Assembly: GCF_029338375.1 (NCBI RefSeq)
Contig: NZ_CP119804.1
Location: 1,818,955 to 1,882,954 of the forward strand
Direction: 5' to 3'
Source of the DNA: Halorussus lipolyticus
GTDB taxonomy: Archaea > Halobacteriota > Halobacteria > Halobacteriales > Haladaptataceae
DNA: 64,000 bases
Of the stretch, positions 16,900 to 26,248 are shown piece after piece. Position numbers and translations under genes: made by a program. The stretch's first letter is position 1; each line of letters starts with the position of its first letter. Under the pieces are notes generated by a model. The model saw only the letters and a program-made list of their open reading frames with translations, was not told where the DNA came from and made no database searches.

Positions 16900-17882
16900 A
16901 TTCAAGCCGGTCCTTTTTCGGTGAGAATCAGTCTAAGAAATATTTGCACGACTATTAGACACAAGTATATCAGCTAAGCAACGAATCGTATTTCTTTCCC
17001 CGTTATTTCGACGGGTGGACGCGAACCGCTCGGAACGCGACCACCGCAGAATTGCTATCTCGACATACGGTTTATCGCGGCGGTAGTGGGGTGCGACCCG
17101 CGGTAGAACGCGGTTCGGGCCACATCGCAGGCCGCGTTCACGGAGACCGACGACCATCTTCGACCGACGACGCCGACGGAACGACACCCAGCGACCAGAT
17201 TCGCCGAGACGAGTCCGCGGACGAGGACCACTGACCGCTTCGAACCTCCTCGCGCGCTGGGGGCCGACTACCAGCTACCCCTTCGACCGGAGAGTGCGAG
17301 GACCCGCTGAGTCAGTCGCCCGCAATCCCAACTCGCCACCCTGAAACCGGGGATTAGACCGGGAAAGACCGGCGTCGCCGACGCCGGGCCGCTGTTCCCG
17401 AGCGCGACTGATTCGCGGGGTTCGGTCCGAGTGCCGGCACTCGTCCAGTCGGCGCTATCGGCTATCGTTTCCGCAATGCTCTCGTCGGCGCGCGTAGAAC
17501 TGCGCGCGCCGAGGAGTACACCACTGAAACGCCAAATCACCTCGACAGAGAATGGTAATCCAGCAACTAGTTCGAGATTCCGGGGTCGCTTTCGCTACGC
17601 GAGGAGACCCCGGTATCGTCGCTCGGGTCCCAAACCCAGACTTCCCCAATTCGACTTCCCTACCGACCGACCCGGCCGCTCTCGTCCGGCCGCCGAACTG
17701 GATTTTGCGGAAAACGCCCGCACGGCGAAGCATCGTCGGTCGAATCGCAGGGTCGAAAACAGCTGTGAGCATGCTATAAACCAGTAAGCGGTATATTAAA
17801 TCTGTCTCGGGGCGGCGTCACCTCTCCGAGGCCAATCGTAGAGTAGCAAAGCACCTTTTTTCTCCGGGCCGAACCCCGCTGT
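16900..17882. other. Long intergenic region (983 bases) without a convincing gene
   Basis: No open frame here has convincing haloarchaeal coding character. The candidates (17052-17234 plus, 17268-17540 minus, 17431-17787 plus) are short, start with weak codons, and turn Arg/Ser/Pro-rich. Two clear inverted repeats stand out: tcggcgcgcg/cgcgcgccga at 17485-17494 and 17503-17512 (10 bp, 8-base loop), and ccggggtc/gaccccgg at 17580-17587 and 17606-17613. An AT-rich end (gcggtatattaaatctg, about 17791-17807) probably holds the NUDIX promoter. A structured RNA or a decayed gene is possible. Confidence 0.5.
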
Positions 17883-18446
17883 ATGAGCGACGACCGAGAC
17901 GAACTCGCGTGGGACCTCCTCGATTCGGAGGTCGCTTACTCGTGTCCCGGATTCGACGTGCGCCGCGAGGAGGTCCGCCTCCCGGACGGCACCGAAACCG
18001 ACTTCGACTACCTCTCGGAACCCGAGAGCGTCGTGGTCCTCCCGTTCACCCCCGACGGCGAAGTCGTCGTCATCGAGGAGTGGCGACAGGCGGTCCGGCG
18101 GGTCAACCGAAGCCTCCCGGTCGGCGGAATGGAACCCGAGGACGACGACCGGGAGTCGGCGGCCCGCCGCGAACTCCGCGAGGAGACCGGTCACGAGGCC
18201 GAAACCGTGGAGTTTCTGACCAGCGTCGAACCGGCAAACGGGGTGGCGAACTCGGTCCTGCACTTCTTCGTGGCCCGCGGGTGTACCCCGACCGCCGAGC
18301 AGGAACTGGACCACAACGAGTCGATTCGGGTGGACACGACCACGCTGGACGAACTGCGGGAGCATATCCGAGAGCGCGATATTCGAGACGGGCGGACGAC
18401 ACTCGGACTGCTCTACTACGAGGCGTTCGGGACCGCAGACGAATAG
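17883..18446 (+). CDS. NUDIX hydrolase, ADP-ribose pyrophosphatase-like
   Basis: It hydrolyses nucleoside diphosphates linked to another group, probably ADP-ribose to AMP and ribose-5-phosphate. The 187-residue protein has the ADPRase layout: an N-terminal beta domain (FDVRREEVRLPDGTETDFDY), then VVLPFTPDGEVVVIEEWRQA, then the Nudix box at residues ~78-105 with GGMEPEDDDRES and AARRELREETGHEA. The REL-x-EE-x-G core is intact; the first Glu of the box appears as Asp in my alignment. LTSVEPANGVANSVLHFFVA matches the usual strand after the box. It is first of a plus-strand series with tgtA 81 bases downstream, so co-transcription is possible but not required. Confidence 0.88.
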   Translation: MSDDRDELAWDLLDSEVAYSCPGFDVRREEVRLPDGTETDFDYLSEPESVVVLPFTPDGEVVVIEEWRQAVRRVNRSLPVGGMEPEDDDRESAARRELREETGHEAETVEFLTSVEPANGVANSVLHFFVARGCTPTAEQELDHNESIRVDTTTLDELREHIRERDIRDGRTTLGLLYYEAFGTADE

Positions 18447-18527
18447 GACGAGTTGCAGTCCGGCGCGGAACCGGACCGACGCGGGAGAACGGAACCCTTA
18501 CCCTCGTCCTCGGGCTATTCCGCGCCA

Positions 18528-19994
18528 ATGAGAGACCACTTCGAAATCCGCGACCAAGACGGTCTGGGTCGCATCGGGGAACTCTCGGTCCCGCGTGCCG
18601 GCGTGACCGTCGAGACCCCCGCACTCCTACCGGTCATCAACCCCCACGTCCGAACCGTCGAACCCTCGCGCCTCGAATCCGAGTTCGGCGCGGAGATTCT
18701 GATTACGAACTCCTACATCTTCTACGGAAGCGACGACTACCGCGAGGAGGCGCTCGACAGGGGCCTCCACGACGTGCTGGACTTCGACGGAGCCATCATG
18801 ACCGACTCGGGGTCGTTCCAGTTGGCCGAGTACGGCGAAATCGACGTGACCACCCCCGAAATCCTCCAGTTCCAGCATGACATCGGGAGCGACATCGGGA
18901 CGCCCGTAGACATCCCGACGCCGCCGGACGTGCCCCGCGAGGAGGCCGAGGACGAACTGGCCACGACCCAAGAGCGCCTCGAAGTCGCCGAGGGCGTCGA
19001 GGTCGGCGACATGCTGGTCAACGCGCCGGTACAGGGTTCGACCTACCCCGACCTGCGCGAGGAGGCCGGTCGCCACGCCGAGGCCACCGACTTGGACGTG
19101 TTCCCGGTCGGTGCGGTCGTCCCGCTGATGAACGACTACCGCTACGCCGAGATGGTGGACGTGGTTGCCGGGGCCAAGCGCGGTCTGGGCGCGGACGCGC
19201 CGGTCCACCTGTTCGGCGCGGGCCACCCGATGATGTTCGCGCTGGCGGTGGCGATGGGGTGCGACCTGTTCGACTCGGCGGCCTACGCCCTCTACGCCCG
19301 CGACGACCGGTATCTCACCGTCCGGGGTACCGAGCAGATGGACGATTTGGACTACTTCCCCTGCTCGTGTCCGGTCTGCGCCGAGTACACCCCCGCCGAG
19401 ATGCGGAGTCTGGCCGACCGAGAGCGCGAGGAGCTACTGGCCGAACACAACCTGCACGTCACCTTCCAAGAGATGCGGACGGTCAAGCAGGCGCTCCGCG
19501 CCGGAAATCTGCTGGAACTGGTCGAGACTCGCGCTCGCGCTCACCCCGCGATGCTCGACGGCTACCGCGCGCTCACCGACCACGCCGACCAACTGGAGCG
19601 CGAGGACTCGGTGTCGAAAGGGGCCTTCTTCTACCTCTCGGGCGAGAGCGCCCGCAGACCCGAGGTCGTGCGCCACCACCAGCGCCTCGAACGCCTGAAC
19701 CCCGAGGGCGAGGTCCTCTTGACGGAGGGCGGCCGGAGCGACCGCTACGACGAGTCGTGGCGCGTCGTCGCCCCGTTCGGTCCCTTCCCGCGGGACCTCT
19801 CGGAGACGTACCCGCTGACCGCCGAGGTGCCCGAGGAGATGGACGCCGAGGGGTACCGCTCGGCCGCGGAGGGAATCGCCCGACTCGTAGAGGCTAACCC
19901 CGAGACAGAATTCACGCTGGCCTACCACGACTGGCCCGAGAGCGCGCTGAAGGTGGTCCCCGAGCGAATCGACACGGTTGACCTCGCGGAGTAA
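18528..19994 (+). CDS. tgtA: tRNA-guanine(15) transglycosylase (archaeosine pathway)
   Basis: TgtA swaps guanine-15 in the tRNA D-loop for preQ0, the first tRNA-level step to archaeosine. The 488-residue protein has the TIM-barrel catalytic domain with [34 protein letters not shown] (catalytic Asp), [35 protein letters not shown] and the nucleophile region [17 protein letters not shown]. It also has the zinc site [16 protein letters not shown]. The C-terminal part corresponds to the domain preceding the PUA module, which ArcS, encoded next, carries. The ATG at 18528 gives [18 protein letters not shown], the conserved start; an earlier in-frame start at 18453 adds a Ser/Pro leader. Confidence 0.96.
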   Translation: MRDHFEIRDQDGLGRIGELSVPRAGVTVETPALLPVINPHVRTVEPSRLESEFGAEILITNSYIFYGSDDYREEALDRGLHDVLDFDGAIMTDSGSFQLAEYGEIDVTTPEILQFQHDIGSDIGTPVDIPTPPDVPREEAEDELATTQERLEVAEGVEVGDMLVNAPVQGSTYPDLREEAGRHAEATDLDVFPVGAVVPLMNDYRYAEMVDVVAGAKRGLGADAPVHLFGAGHPMMFALAVAMGCDLFDSAAYALYARDDRYLTVRGTEQMDDLDYFPCSCPVCAEYTPAEMRSLADREREELLAEHNLHVTFQEMRTVKQALRAGNLLELVETRARAHPAMLDGYRALTDHADQLEREDSVSKGAFFYLSGESARRPEVVRHHQRLERLNPEGEVLLTEGGRSDRYDESWRVVAPFGPFPRDLSETYPLTAEVPEEMDAEGYRSAAEGIARLVEANPETEFTLAYHDWPESALKVVPERIDTVDLAE

Positions 19995-20204
19995 ATTCTA
20001 GCCGTCTTTCACTCTCATAATTATTTCTAAGAGCACTCTTTTGATGTTCAATACACTGAAAGACATTTGTTTGTCGAGGCACGCTCGCGGCGTGCCGAGA
20101 GTTACAGTAACGATGCGTCCGCGCCCGTAGTCGAAAACACGGAACACGAAATCCGACGCCGAGGACTCGCAAGATAGTTGCCTATCGACCCCCGAACCGG
20201 TGGT

Positions 20205-21956
20205 ATGACCGACTACTTCGAAGTTCATGACCGCGACGGCGCGGCGCGAATCGCCGAGTTGCGCCTCGCGGACCCCGTGACGACGCCCGCGATTGCGGAC
20301 GACTTTCTCGCCGACGCCGGAAGCCTCTGGACTGCCGACCGCGAACTGCCCGAGGGAAGCGAGGAGAACCTCACCGTCCTCCCCCACCGAGGGTTCCCCA
20401 GCGGAACCGACGAGGAAGTCATGGACTCGTTCGCGCCCGACTACCCCGACGTGGACTACCCGAGCGCGGCCGTCGTCGCGCCCGAAACTGCCGACGACTA
20501 CGGGGCCGACGCCTACGTCCTCTCCGGCGCGCAGGGGTTCGTCGGCCACGGCGCGGGATTCAAGGACGCCATCGTCGAGACGAAGGAGGCTATCCCGGCC
20601 GACAGCGCGCTCTACCTGCCGGGGGTCGCCACGCCGGAGAACGTCGCCACGCTGGTCTACGCCGGGGTCGATTTGGTGGACACCGATGGGGCCTACGTCG
20701 CCGGAACGCAGGGCAGATACCTGACCTCCGAGGGCCTCCACTTCCTCGACAACCTCTCGGAACTCCCCTGTGCCTGTCCGGCCTGCCAGCAACCCATCTC
20801 GGAGTTCACCCGGCAGGACTGCGCCGACCACAACGTCAACGCCCTCCGGGCCGAGTTGGGAATCGTCCGCGAGCGAGTTCGGTCCGGGCGACTCCGGGAC
20901 TACATCGAAGGGCAGGCCCGCCACGAGCAGTGGCTGACCGCCGCCTTCCGGGAGTTCGACCAGCAGTGGAGCTACGTCGAACAGCGAACGCCCCTCATCC
21001 GGGACGCCGAACTCTCGGCGACCACCGAGGACACCCTCCAGCGCGTCGAAATCCAGCGGTTCGCCGACCGCGTGACGACTCGCTACCAGAATCGCTTCGA
21101 CCACCCCCTCGTGCTGGTGCCCTGCTCGGCGACCAAACCCTACAGCGAGTCCCAGAGCCACGGCCAGTTCCACGACGCCATCCAGTTCCGCGCCCACACC
21201 GTCTCGATGACCTCGCCCATCGGCGTCGTCCCGCAGGAACTCGAACTGACCTACCCGGCCCAGCACTACGATTCGGTGGTCACGGGTCGCTGGTCCGAGG
21301 ACGAAAAGCAGTTCGTCGCCGAGGTTCTGCGGCGCTACCTCGAACGCAACGACTACCCCCGCGTCATCGCCCACGTCCCGCCGGAGGGCTACCGAGAGGT
21401 CTGCGAGCGCGTCGAATCGGAACTCGGCATGGACTTCGAGTACACCGTCGAAGACCACCCGACCACCACCGAGTCGCTGGGCAACCTGATGCGAACTCTC
21501 GACGGCGAACTCAAGTACGGCAAGCGCGAGCGCCAGCACAACACGGTCCGGGCCATCGCCGACTACCAACTCGGCGACGGGGCCGGAGACGACCTGTTCG
21601 ACAGCATCCAGACCGAGGCCCGGTACCCCAAACTCCGGGTCCACGACGACGACGGCGAGCAACTCTCTGCGATGGTGCCCCAGTACGGCGTCCTCTCGTT
21701 CACCCTCGCCGGTGCCCGCCAGTGGGTCGAATCTGACGCACCGACCAAGCGCGTCGAAATCGACGCCTTCGCTCCTCACGGGAGCGTCCTCGCGCCGGGC
21801 GTCGTGGACGCGGACGACGACATCCGGGTCGGCGACGAGGTGGTTATCGAGGGACCGAAGGCCTTCGCCGTCGGCCGCGCCGAGATGTCCGGGCCGGAGA
21901 TGGCCGAGAGTACCCGGGGTATCGCCAGCACGGTCCGGCACGTCCAGGAGAAATAG
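20205..21956 (+). CDS. arcS: Archaeosine synthase, TgtA paralog with PUA domain
   Basis: ArcS (TgtA2) attaches lysine to preQ0 in tRNA, and RaSEA then releases archaeosine. The 583-residue protein is a degenerate TGT: ADAYVLSGAQGFVGHG and GVDLVDTDGAYVAGTQG replace the TGT active-site segments, while the zinc site CACPACQQPISEF remains. The ArcS-specific core VPCSATKPYSESQSHGQF (PC-x3-KPY-x2-S-x2-H) is intact. The C-terminal PUA domain runs from RVEIDAFAPHGSVLAPGV to VGRAEMSGPEM. The start ATG at 20205 gives TDYFEVHDRDGAARIAEL, parallel to the TgtA start. A 210-base gap with a small hairpin (20078-20096) separates it from tgtA. Confidence 0.96.
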   Translation: MTDYFEVHDRDGAARIAELRLADPVTTPAIADDFLADAGSLWTADRELPEGSEENLTVLPHRGFPSGTDEEVMDSFAPDYPDVDYPSAAVVAPETADDYGADAYVLSGAQGFVGHGAGFKDAIVETKEAIPADSALYLPGVATPENVATLVYAGVDLVDTDGAYVAGTQGRYLTSEGLHFLDNLSELPCACPACQQPISEFTRQDCADHNVNALRAELGIVRERVRSGRLRDYIEGQARHEQWLTAAFREFDQQWSYVEQRTPLIRDAELSATTEDTLQRVEIQRFADRVTTRYQNRFDHPLVLVPCSATKPYSESQSHGQFHDAIQFRAHTVSMTSPIGVVPQELELTYPAQHYDSVVTGRWSEDEKQFVAEVLRRYLERNDYPRVIAHVPPEGYREVCERVESELGMDFEYTVEDHPTTTESLGNLMRTLDGELKYGKRERQHNTVRAIADYQLGDGAGDDLFDSIQTEARYPKLRVHDDDGEQLSAMVPQYGVLSFTLAGARQWVESDAPTKRVEIDAFAPHGSVLAPGVVDADDDIRVGDEVVIEGPKAFAVGRAEMSGPEMAESTRGIASTVRHVQEK

Positions 21957-21985
21957 GTAACAACGTTATTGTATTACTTTCGTTC

Positions 21986-22999
21986 ATGGGAGTAGTTTCG
22001 TCACTTTCGTTCGAACTGAGCGAAGAGATAGACGAGTCAGGGAAGACCCATCCACTCGGTGAACTCTCGGTCACGCTCGATACGACTCCGGTTCCTGATT
22101 TTCCGGGAACGATATCATTCACTCGTAGTGTCTTTTCTTTCGAGTGGTGTTTCACGCCAGCGTTGCGGTCGATACCGACGTTCTTGGCGGGGCAACCAGT
22201 AAGGATATTCACCTTCGAGTACGACGAATGGTGGGCGCTACCACGAGACGAAGACACCGTGTATTTCGTCTGGAAAACAGGGAATGGAACTCCAGATGAA
22301 CGCCCGCCGACGCCGATCAAGAAATCTGCACTTGCATGGGCGCTCGTGACGTACTGCCGCAAGACCACGCACTTCGACGCAGAGGGGGAGCGTGAACGGG
22401 CGGCCCTATCAATCGCCCGAAAAGCGATTGCGATCTACGAGTCCTCGTCTTCCGTTGCTCTCGATGATTATCGAGAGTTACGGGCTTTCGAATGGCTCCT
22501 GTGTGATTGGTGCCTCTCGAAATTTCCCCGATCACAGCCCCAACTCTACGACTCCGATACGCTTGAAACAGTCCTTTCGTGGGTTCGCGAGAGCGAAGAC
22601 GACGAGCTCGCCGTAGCTGCTTACGAGACGCTGTTCGGAGAAACAGAACTTCGGGAAGAGACACTCAACCGAATGATAGAAAAGCCTGATTCGAGACTTC
22701 TCGATACGGGGATAACCGGTTGGGAGTTCCGGGATGACCTCGCGGCCAAATGGGTGACCTTGCTTCGCAATATTGTTGAGGAAGCCGACGAGCTTCCAGT
22801 TCCAGAGGGTGAGGCAGTTGATTCGATTACGGTTGGCCTGTACGCGCACAACGACCGGCGAGTGCGCCGGCGAGCGGCCGAGTTACTTGGTGAGATCGGG
22901 GGACCGCGGGCGACGGAGAAACTAAAAAAGCTCGCTACCGGAGACGACGAAACTGTGAGTCAGACCGCACGCGGCCTCTTGGAGAGTGAGTGCGAATGA
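21986..22999 (+). CDS. Helical-repeat (HEAT-like) protein of unknown function, first of a coupled pair
   Basis: The 337-residue soluble protein is unlike its neighbours: less acidic, lower in GC, with more AT-ending codons. The N-terminus (residues ~1-100) is beta-rich (FELSEEIDESG, LGELSVTLDTTPVPDFPG, WCFTPALRSIPTFLAGQ). The middle is helical (WALVTYCRKTTHFD, ALSIARKAIAIYESSSS, ETVLSWVRESEDDELAVAAY). The C-terminus has a HEAT-type repeat (DRRVRRRAAELLGEIGGPRA, TEKLKKLATGDDE). No catalytic motif is visible. Its TGA overlaps the ATG of the next gene (ATGA), so the two are probably made together and may form a complex. I do not recognise the family. Confidence 0.75.
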   Translation: MGVVSSLSFELSEEIDESGKTHPLGELSVTLDTTPVPDFPGTISFTRSVFSFEWCFTPALRSIPTFLAGQPVRIFTFEYDEWWALPRDEDTVYFVWKTGNGTPDERPPTPIKKSALAWALVTYCRKTTHFDAEGERERAALSIARKAIAIYESSSSVALDDYRELRAFEWLLCDWCLSKFPRSQPQLYDSDTLETVLSWVRESEDDELAVAAYETLFGETELREETLNRMIEKPDSRLLDTGITGWEFRDDLAAKWVTLLRNIVEEADELPVPEGEAVDSITVGLYAHNDRRVRRRAAELLGEIGGPRATEKLKKLATGDDETVSQTARGLLESECE

Positions 23000-24060
23000 C
23001 GGAGAAGCGTTGGGTCCCGGAACTTGACGAACCACCGTCCGAATCCGCCTATCCCGACTCGATGTGTGAACTTACCGTTGAGAGTGACGGCGAAGCGGAG
23101 ACGGACCGATACTATTTTTCTACGACCGACGGGACGCCGGTCTCTTCGCTCGCCGTCGAATGGACTGACGAGGAACGACACCGGACCGACGCCGCCATTG
23201 CAATCGTTCCTCTCCTCGCGGGACGTACTCAAGATTGGCTTGACCACGCAGTCCTCCTCGGCGAGTATGCAACGTGGTCTACGTTCGCGTATCATCTCGA
23301 AAGCGGTATCGGAGTTACTGCGTACGACGATAGCGAGAACGCAGTTCGACCGCTTGGAATCGTCAGGCCACTTCCGCTCGCAGAGACGCTCCGGTCCTAT
23401 GCGAGTACTCGGAATCCCGAGACCGACTTCAGTCACCTCTTCGACCGGTATCTGGAGGATGCAGAGAGAGCAATCGAGTTCTACCGAATGGCCGGCGACC
23501 TGGACTCATTCCGCTTCAAGCGGTCCGAGGACGCCATTGATGCGTACCTGTTCAGTTACCAGTCGGTCCCAGACGACCCGCGGACGTCGGCGGTCGTCCG
23601 AGATAGGGAGTGTCTCGCTCCGAGAATTGAAGCTCTATTCGATAGCGAGGACGAACTCGCCCGAAAGCGATTCATCGACCTTCTCTACTACCACGAGAAT
23701 CCGTGGATAAGGCGAAAAACACGGACGATACTCGCAGAGACACCCGACGAGCGGGCAACCGACGCGCTCTGGTTACGCGTTCACGACGCAGAACCGTGTC
23801 AAGATGAGGAAATTATCGACATCCTTCGCCTGCTGTCGAAACTGGTCGGTGAGGCCGGGGCCGACCAGCTTGCCCGAAACATCATCACGTGTGTCGGGAC
23901 CAACGAGCGCCAACTCATCGAATGCTGCGGTTCGGTATCGACGCCGCTTGCGAACCAAGCACTCGAACAGGTGGCCGACTGGCTCGATGCAGGTGACTGG
24001 GACCCCGGTTCAGAAATCGCCGTAAGCCTCGAATCTACGCTCGACGCGGCGGGGGAGTGA
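22996..24060 (+). CDS. Helical-repeat protein of unknown function, second of a coupled pair
   Basis: The 354-residue protein shares its lower GC with the preceding gene. The N-terminal ~100 residues are beta/alpha (CELTVESDGEAETDRYYFS, SLAVEWTDEE, AIVPLLAGRTQDWLDHAVLL). The rest is helical with HEAT-like pairs (AERAIEFYRMAGDL, RKRFIDLLYYHENPWIRRKT, DILRLLSKLVGEAGADQL). Its P-LLAG-----LLGEY segment weakly echoes PTFLAGQ---FEYDEWW of its partner, so the two may be distant paralogs. A GTG at 22990 is an alternative start, but the ATGA overlap at 22996-22999 favours ATG. No enzyme motif, signal or membrane segment is seen. The pair sits between arcS and a GNAT gene and looks acquired. Confidence 0.75.
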   Translation: MTEKRWVPELDEPPSESAYPDSMCELTVESDGEAETDRYYFSTTDGTPVSSLAVEWTDEERHRTDAAIAIVPLLAGRTQDWLDHAVLLGEYATWSTFAYHLESGIGVTAYDDSENAVRPLGIVRPLPLAETLRSYASTRNPETDFSHLFDRYLEDAERAIEFYRMAGDLDSFRFKRSEDAIDAYLFSYQSVPDDPRTSAVVRDRECLAPRIEALFDSEDELARKRFIDLLYYHENPWIRRKTRTILAETPDERATDALWLRVHDAEPCQDEEIIDILRLLSKLVGEAGADQLARNIITCVGTNERQLIECCGSVSTPLANQALEQVADWLDAGDWDPGSEIAVSLESTLDAAGE

Positions 24061-24193
24061 ATCTCGAAGTATATCGCTTCTCCAGCGACCGTCTGTGTGA
24101 CACGAGGAAAAGCAATAGGTCAAACGTATCTACCGCATACTCGCTCTTATCGACTCAATAACCATGAGGACAGCTGGCGTAGGTCGGGGCGAC

Positions 24194-25036
24194 ATGGGAA
24201 CACCGCAACTGGAGTTCGACAGCGACGTCGAGGGGCGAATCTACCGGTACGTCGAGCGCCACGGGTCGGCCACCCGCGAGGAGGTCCGCGACGAGGTCCG
24301 GGTCGAGGAGACGGCGGGGGCTAAGCCGCCCCGGTCGGGTACCGAGTCGCCGGCCCGGCTACCGGTCGCGGAGTTCAACGAGTACATCGACGACCTCCTC
24401 GAATCGGGGCCGCTGACCGAGCGCGACGGACGACTCTACGTCGAACCCGACGAGGAAACTGAAATTCACGAGACCGACGGCTTCGAGTACGTGGTCCGGC
24501 CCGCCGACGAGGACGACCGCGAGGCCATCGCGGCCCGCATCCGGGAGGTCGCCGACGAGGGCGCAATCGTGGTGGACGAGCGAGTGGCGGATGCGATAGA
24601 GCAGGAGGGGGCGCTGATTCGGCTCAACGAGCGCGAGTCCCGGATGTTCTTCGTGGCCGAGATTCGGCCGGCGGGCGGCGAGTCGGCGGGTGACGAATCG
24701 GAGGACAGGGAGTCGGAGCGCGAAATCGTCGGCTGGGTCCACGTCCACGGCTTCGAACTCCCGGCCCGGAGCCACACCGCCGAGTTGACGGTCGGGGTCG
24801 CCCCGGAGTACCGAGAAAACGGAATCGGCGGGACGCTCCTCGAACGCGGAATCTCGTGGGGCGACGACGAGGACTGCATCAAGGTCTACCAGAGCCTCCC
24901 GGCGACCAACGACGCCGCCCTCGACATGCTGGACGAACACGGGTGGGAGCGCGAGGCGACCCGCGCCGACCACTACGAAGTCGAGGGCGAACTCGTGGAC
25001 GAGGTGCAGATGGCCAAGCGGTTGGACGGCGAGTAG
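24194..25036 (+). CDS. GNAT N-acetyltransferase with winged-helix-like N-terminus
   Basis: Residues 1-80 (EGRIYRYVERHGSATREEVR, EFNEYIDDLLESGPLTERDG) look like a small winged-helix domain. Residues ~95-280 are a GNAT domain: FEYVVRPADEDDREAIAARI, EIVGWVHVHGFELPARSHTA, then LTVGVAPEYRENGIGGTLLE with the acetyl-CoA pyrophosphate loop (R-x2-GIG) and a C-terminal NDAALDMLDEHGWEREATRA. The acceptor is unknown. A TATA-like cttatc near 24150 would start transcription too late for the ATG at 24164, so the ATG at 24194 was preferred. A linker rich in Glu/Ser separates strands of the GNAT core, as in several haloarchaeal members. Confidence 0.82.
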   Translation: MGTPQLEFDSDVEGRIYRYVERHGSATREEVRDEVRVEETAGAKPPRSGTESPARLPVAEFNEYIDDLLESGPLTERDGRLYVEPDEETEIHETDGFEYVVRPADEDDREAIAARIREVADEGAIVVDERVADAIEQEGALIRLNERESRMFFVAEIRPAGGESAGDESEDRESEREIVGWVHVHGFELPARSHTAELTVGVAPEYRENGIGGTLLERGISWGDDEDCIKVYQSLPATNDAALDMLDEHGWEREATRADHYEVEGELVDEVQMAKRLDGE

Positions 25037-25042
25037 GGCACG

Positions 25043-26212
25043 TTATCGCTCGGCGAACACCCCGAGGACGAGGCCGGCGAAGACGACCGCTCCGGCGAGC
25101 GCGCTGACTCGTCCGGCGAGCAGGAGGTCGGGAGCGTCGGCCAGCGCACCGCCGAGTTCGGCCAGCAAGCCGACGCCAATCAGCGCGACCGACGCCAGCG
25201 CGGTCCGGTCCGAGGCCCCGCGGAAGGTGCCGACCGTCGGCGGGTAGAACTGGTAGGTCGCGCCCACGATGGTCAACCCGAGGAGACCGAGGACGTTGAG
25301 CCGAAAGTGGGCCGAAATCAGGGCGGGCGCGACCCCGTTCCACGCGAAGTGGAGACCGACCAGCACGCCGAGGACGCCCGCGATGACCCCGGCGAGGACC
25401 GCGTAGAAGCCGACCCGGCGGCGCTCCGAGCGAGCGAACAGGACGGCGTAAGCCAGTGCGAACCCGACCACGGCGGTCGCTTCGAGCAGTGCGCCGGCGC
25501 GGAACCACGCTCCTCGGTAGAGGCCCCACGCGAGGACAGCGGGACCGACAGCCCCGGCGGGCAGGACGACCGCAACGAGCGATTTGGGCGGCGAGGCGAC
25601 CAGAAACCGGGGAAAGAGCCGGAACCCGACAGCGAAAAGCAGGAGGCCAGCGGTCCCGGCGGCCAGCAGGTGGGCGGCGCGGGCGACTCCAATCGTCTGC
25701 ACACTCGCGTATCCGGTCAGGGTCGCGTAGCTACCGACGACGAGGTACCCCAAGACGACCGGCACGAAGGCGTTGGCGAAGCGGTCAATTTGGCGGCGGT
25801 CGGCGTTGGCCTCGCCGGTGCCGGTCTCTCTGCCGGTCGGGTTGTCCCGGAGGGTCCACGCCAGCACAGCGACGAAGACGACCACGCCCGCCGACCACAG
25901 GAGCGCGCCGACGAGACCGGCGATTTCGGGGATTCGGGGGAGCGGCGCGAGCGCGAGGCCGACCGCACCGAGCGCGGTCAGCGGCAGGTGGACCATCGGC
26001 GCTCGGGGGACGGCCAGCGTGCGGTCGAAGTACGAGGGCACCAGCGAGTAGGCCTTGCCGAAGACGGTGTGGAGAACGAAACCGTGGACTGCGAGCGCGA
26101 CCCGGATGTCTCTGGGCGTGCCGGCGACTGCGGCGACCTGCCACGCGACGAGGAACACCGCGCTGGCGGCGACGAAGCGCCGCGCCCACCGGGAGACGAC
26201 TCCGGCGCTCAT
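25043..26212 (-). CDS. Polytopic membrane protein, heme-copper-oxidase/NnrS-like
   Basis: The 389-residue protein has about 11-12 membrane helices. Conserved-looking histidines sit inside helices: LAVHGFVLHTVFGKAYSLVP near the N-terminus, ARAAHLLAAGTAGLLLFAVG in the middle, and VGLHFAWNGVAPALISAHFR followed by LNVLGLLGLTIVGATYQFYP near the C-terminus. The last pattern, a His ten to fifteen residues before an I-x-G-x2-Y-x3-P helix, recalls subunit-I-like heme proteins and NnrS, so heme or copper binding is suspected but unproven. The MoaD-like gene lies 36 bases upstream in the same direction and is probably co-transcribed. It could alternatively be an unrelated transporter. Confidence 0.65.
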   Translation of the reverse strand: MSAGVVSRWARRFVAASAVFLVAWQVAAVAGTPRDIRVALAVHGFVLHTVFGKAYSLVPSYFDRTLAVPRAPMVHLPLTALGAVGLALAPLPRIPEIAGLVGALLWSAGVVVFVAVLAWTLRDNPTGRETGTGEANADRRQIDRFANAFVPVVLGYLVVGSYATLTGYASVQTIGVARAAHLLAAGTAGLLLFAVGFRLFPRFLVASPPKSLVAVVLPAGAVGPAVLAWGLYRGAWFRAGALLEATAVVGFALAYAVLFARSERRRVGFYAVLAGVIAGVLGVLVGLHFAWNGVAPALISAHFRLNVLGLLGLTIVGATYQFYPPTVGTFRGASDRTALASVALIGVGLLAELGGALADAPDLLLAGRVSALAGAVVFAGLVLGVFAER

Positions 26213-26248
26213 GGCGACTCGTCGGCCCCCGTCTCGGCTACAGCCATG

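Noticed and set aside
17052..17234. A 60-codon plus-strand frame ending in an acidic tail (RRDESADEDH)
   Set aside because: It starts with TTG, has no promoter or ribosome site in reach, and its first part is not haloarchaeal in composition. It is kept only as a possible decayed gene in the gap entry.
17431..17787. A 118-codon plus-strand frame beginning MPALVQSALSAIVSAML
   Set aside because: The first ~28 codons look coding, but the remainder turns into Ser/Arg/Pro-rich sequence and spans the two hairpins; no domain is visible.
20078..20096. Riboswitch between tgtA and arcS
   Set aside because: There is only a 7-bp hairpin (ggcacgc/gcgtgcc) in the 210-base gap; no preQ1-type or other known riboswitch pattern was recognised. 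It may be a simple terminator or spacer.
19998..21941. A 647-codon minus-strand frame opposite arcS
   Set aside because: It is antisense to a complete ArcS with its specific PC-x3-KPY motif; the frame has no recognisable domain.
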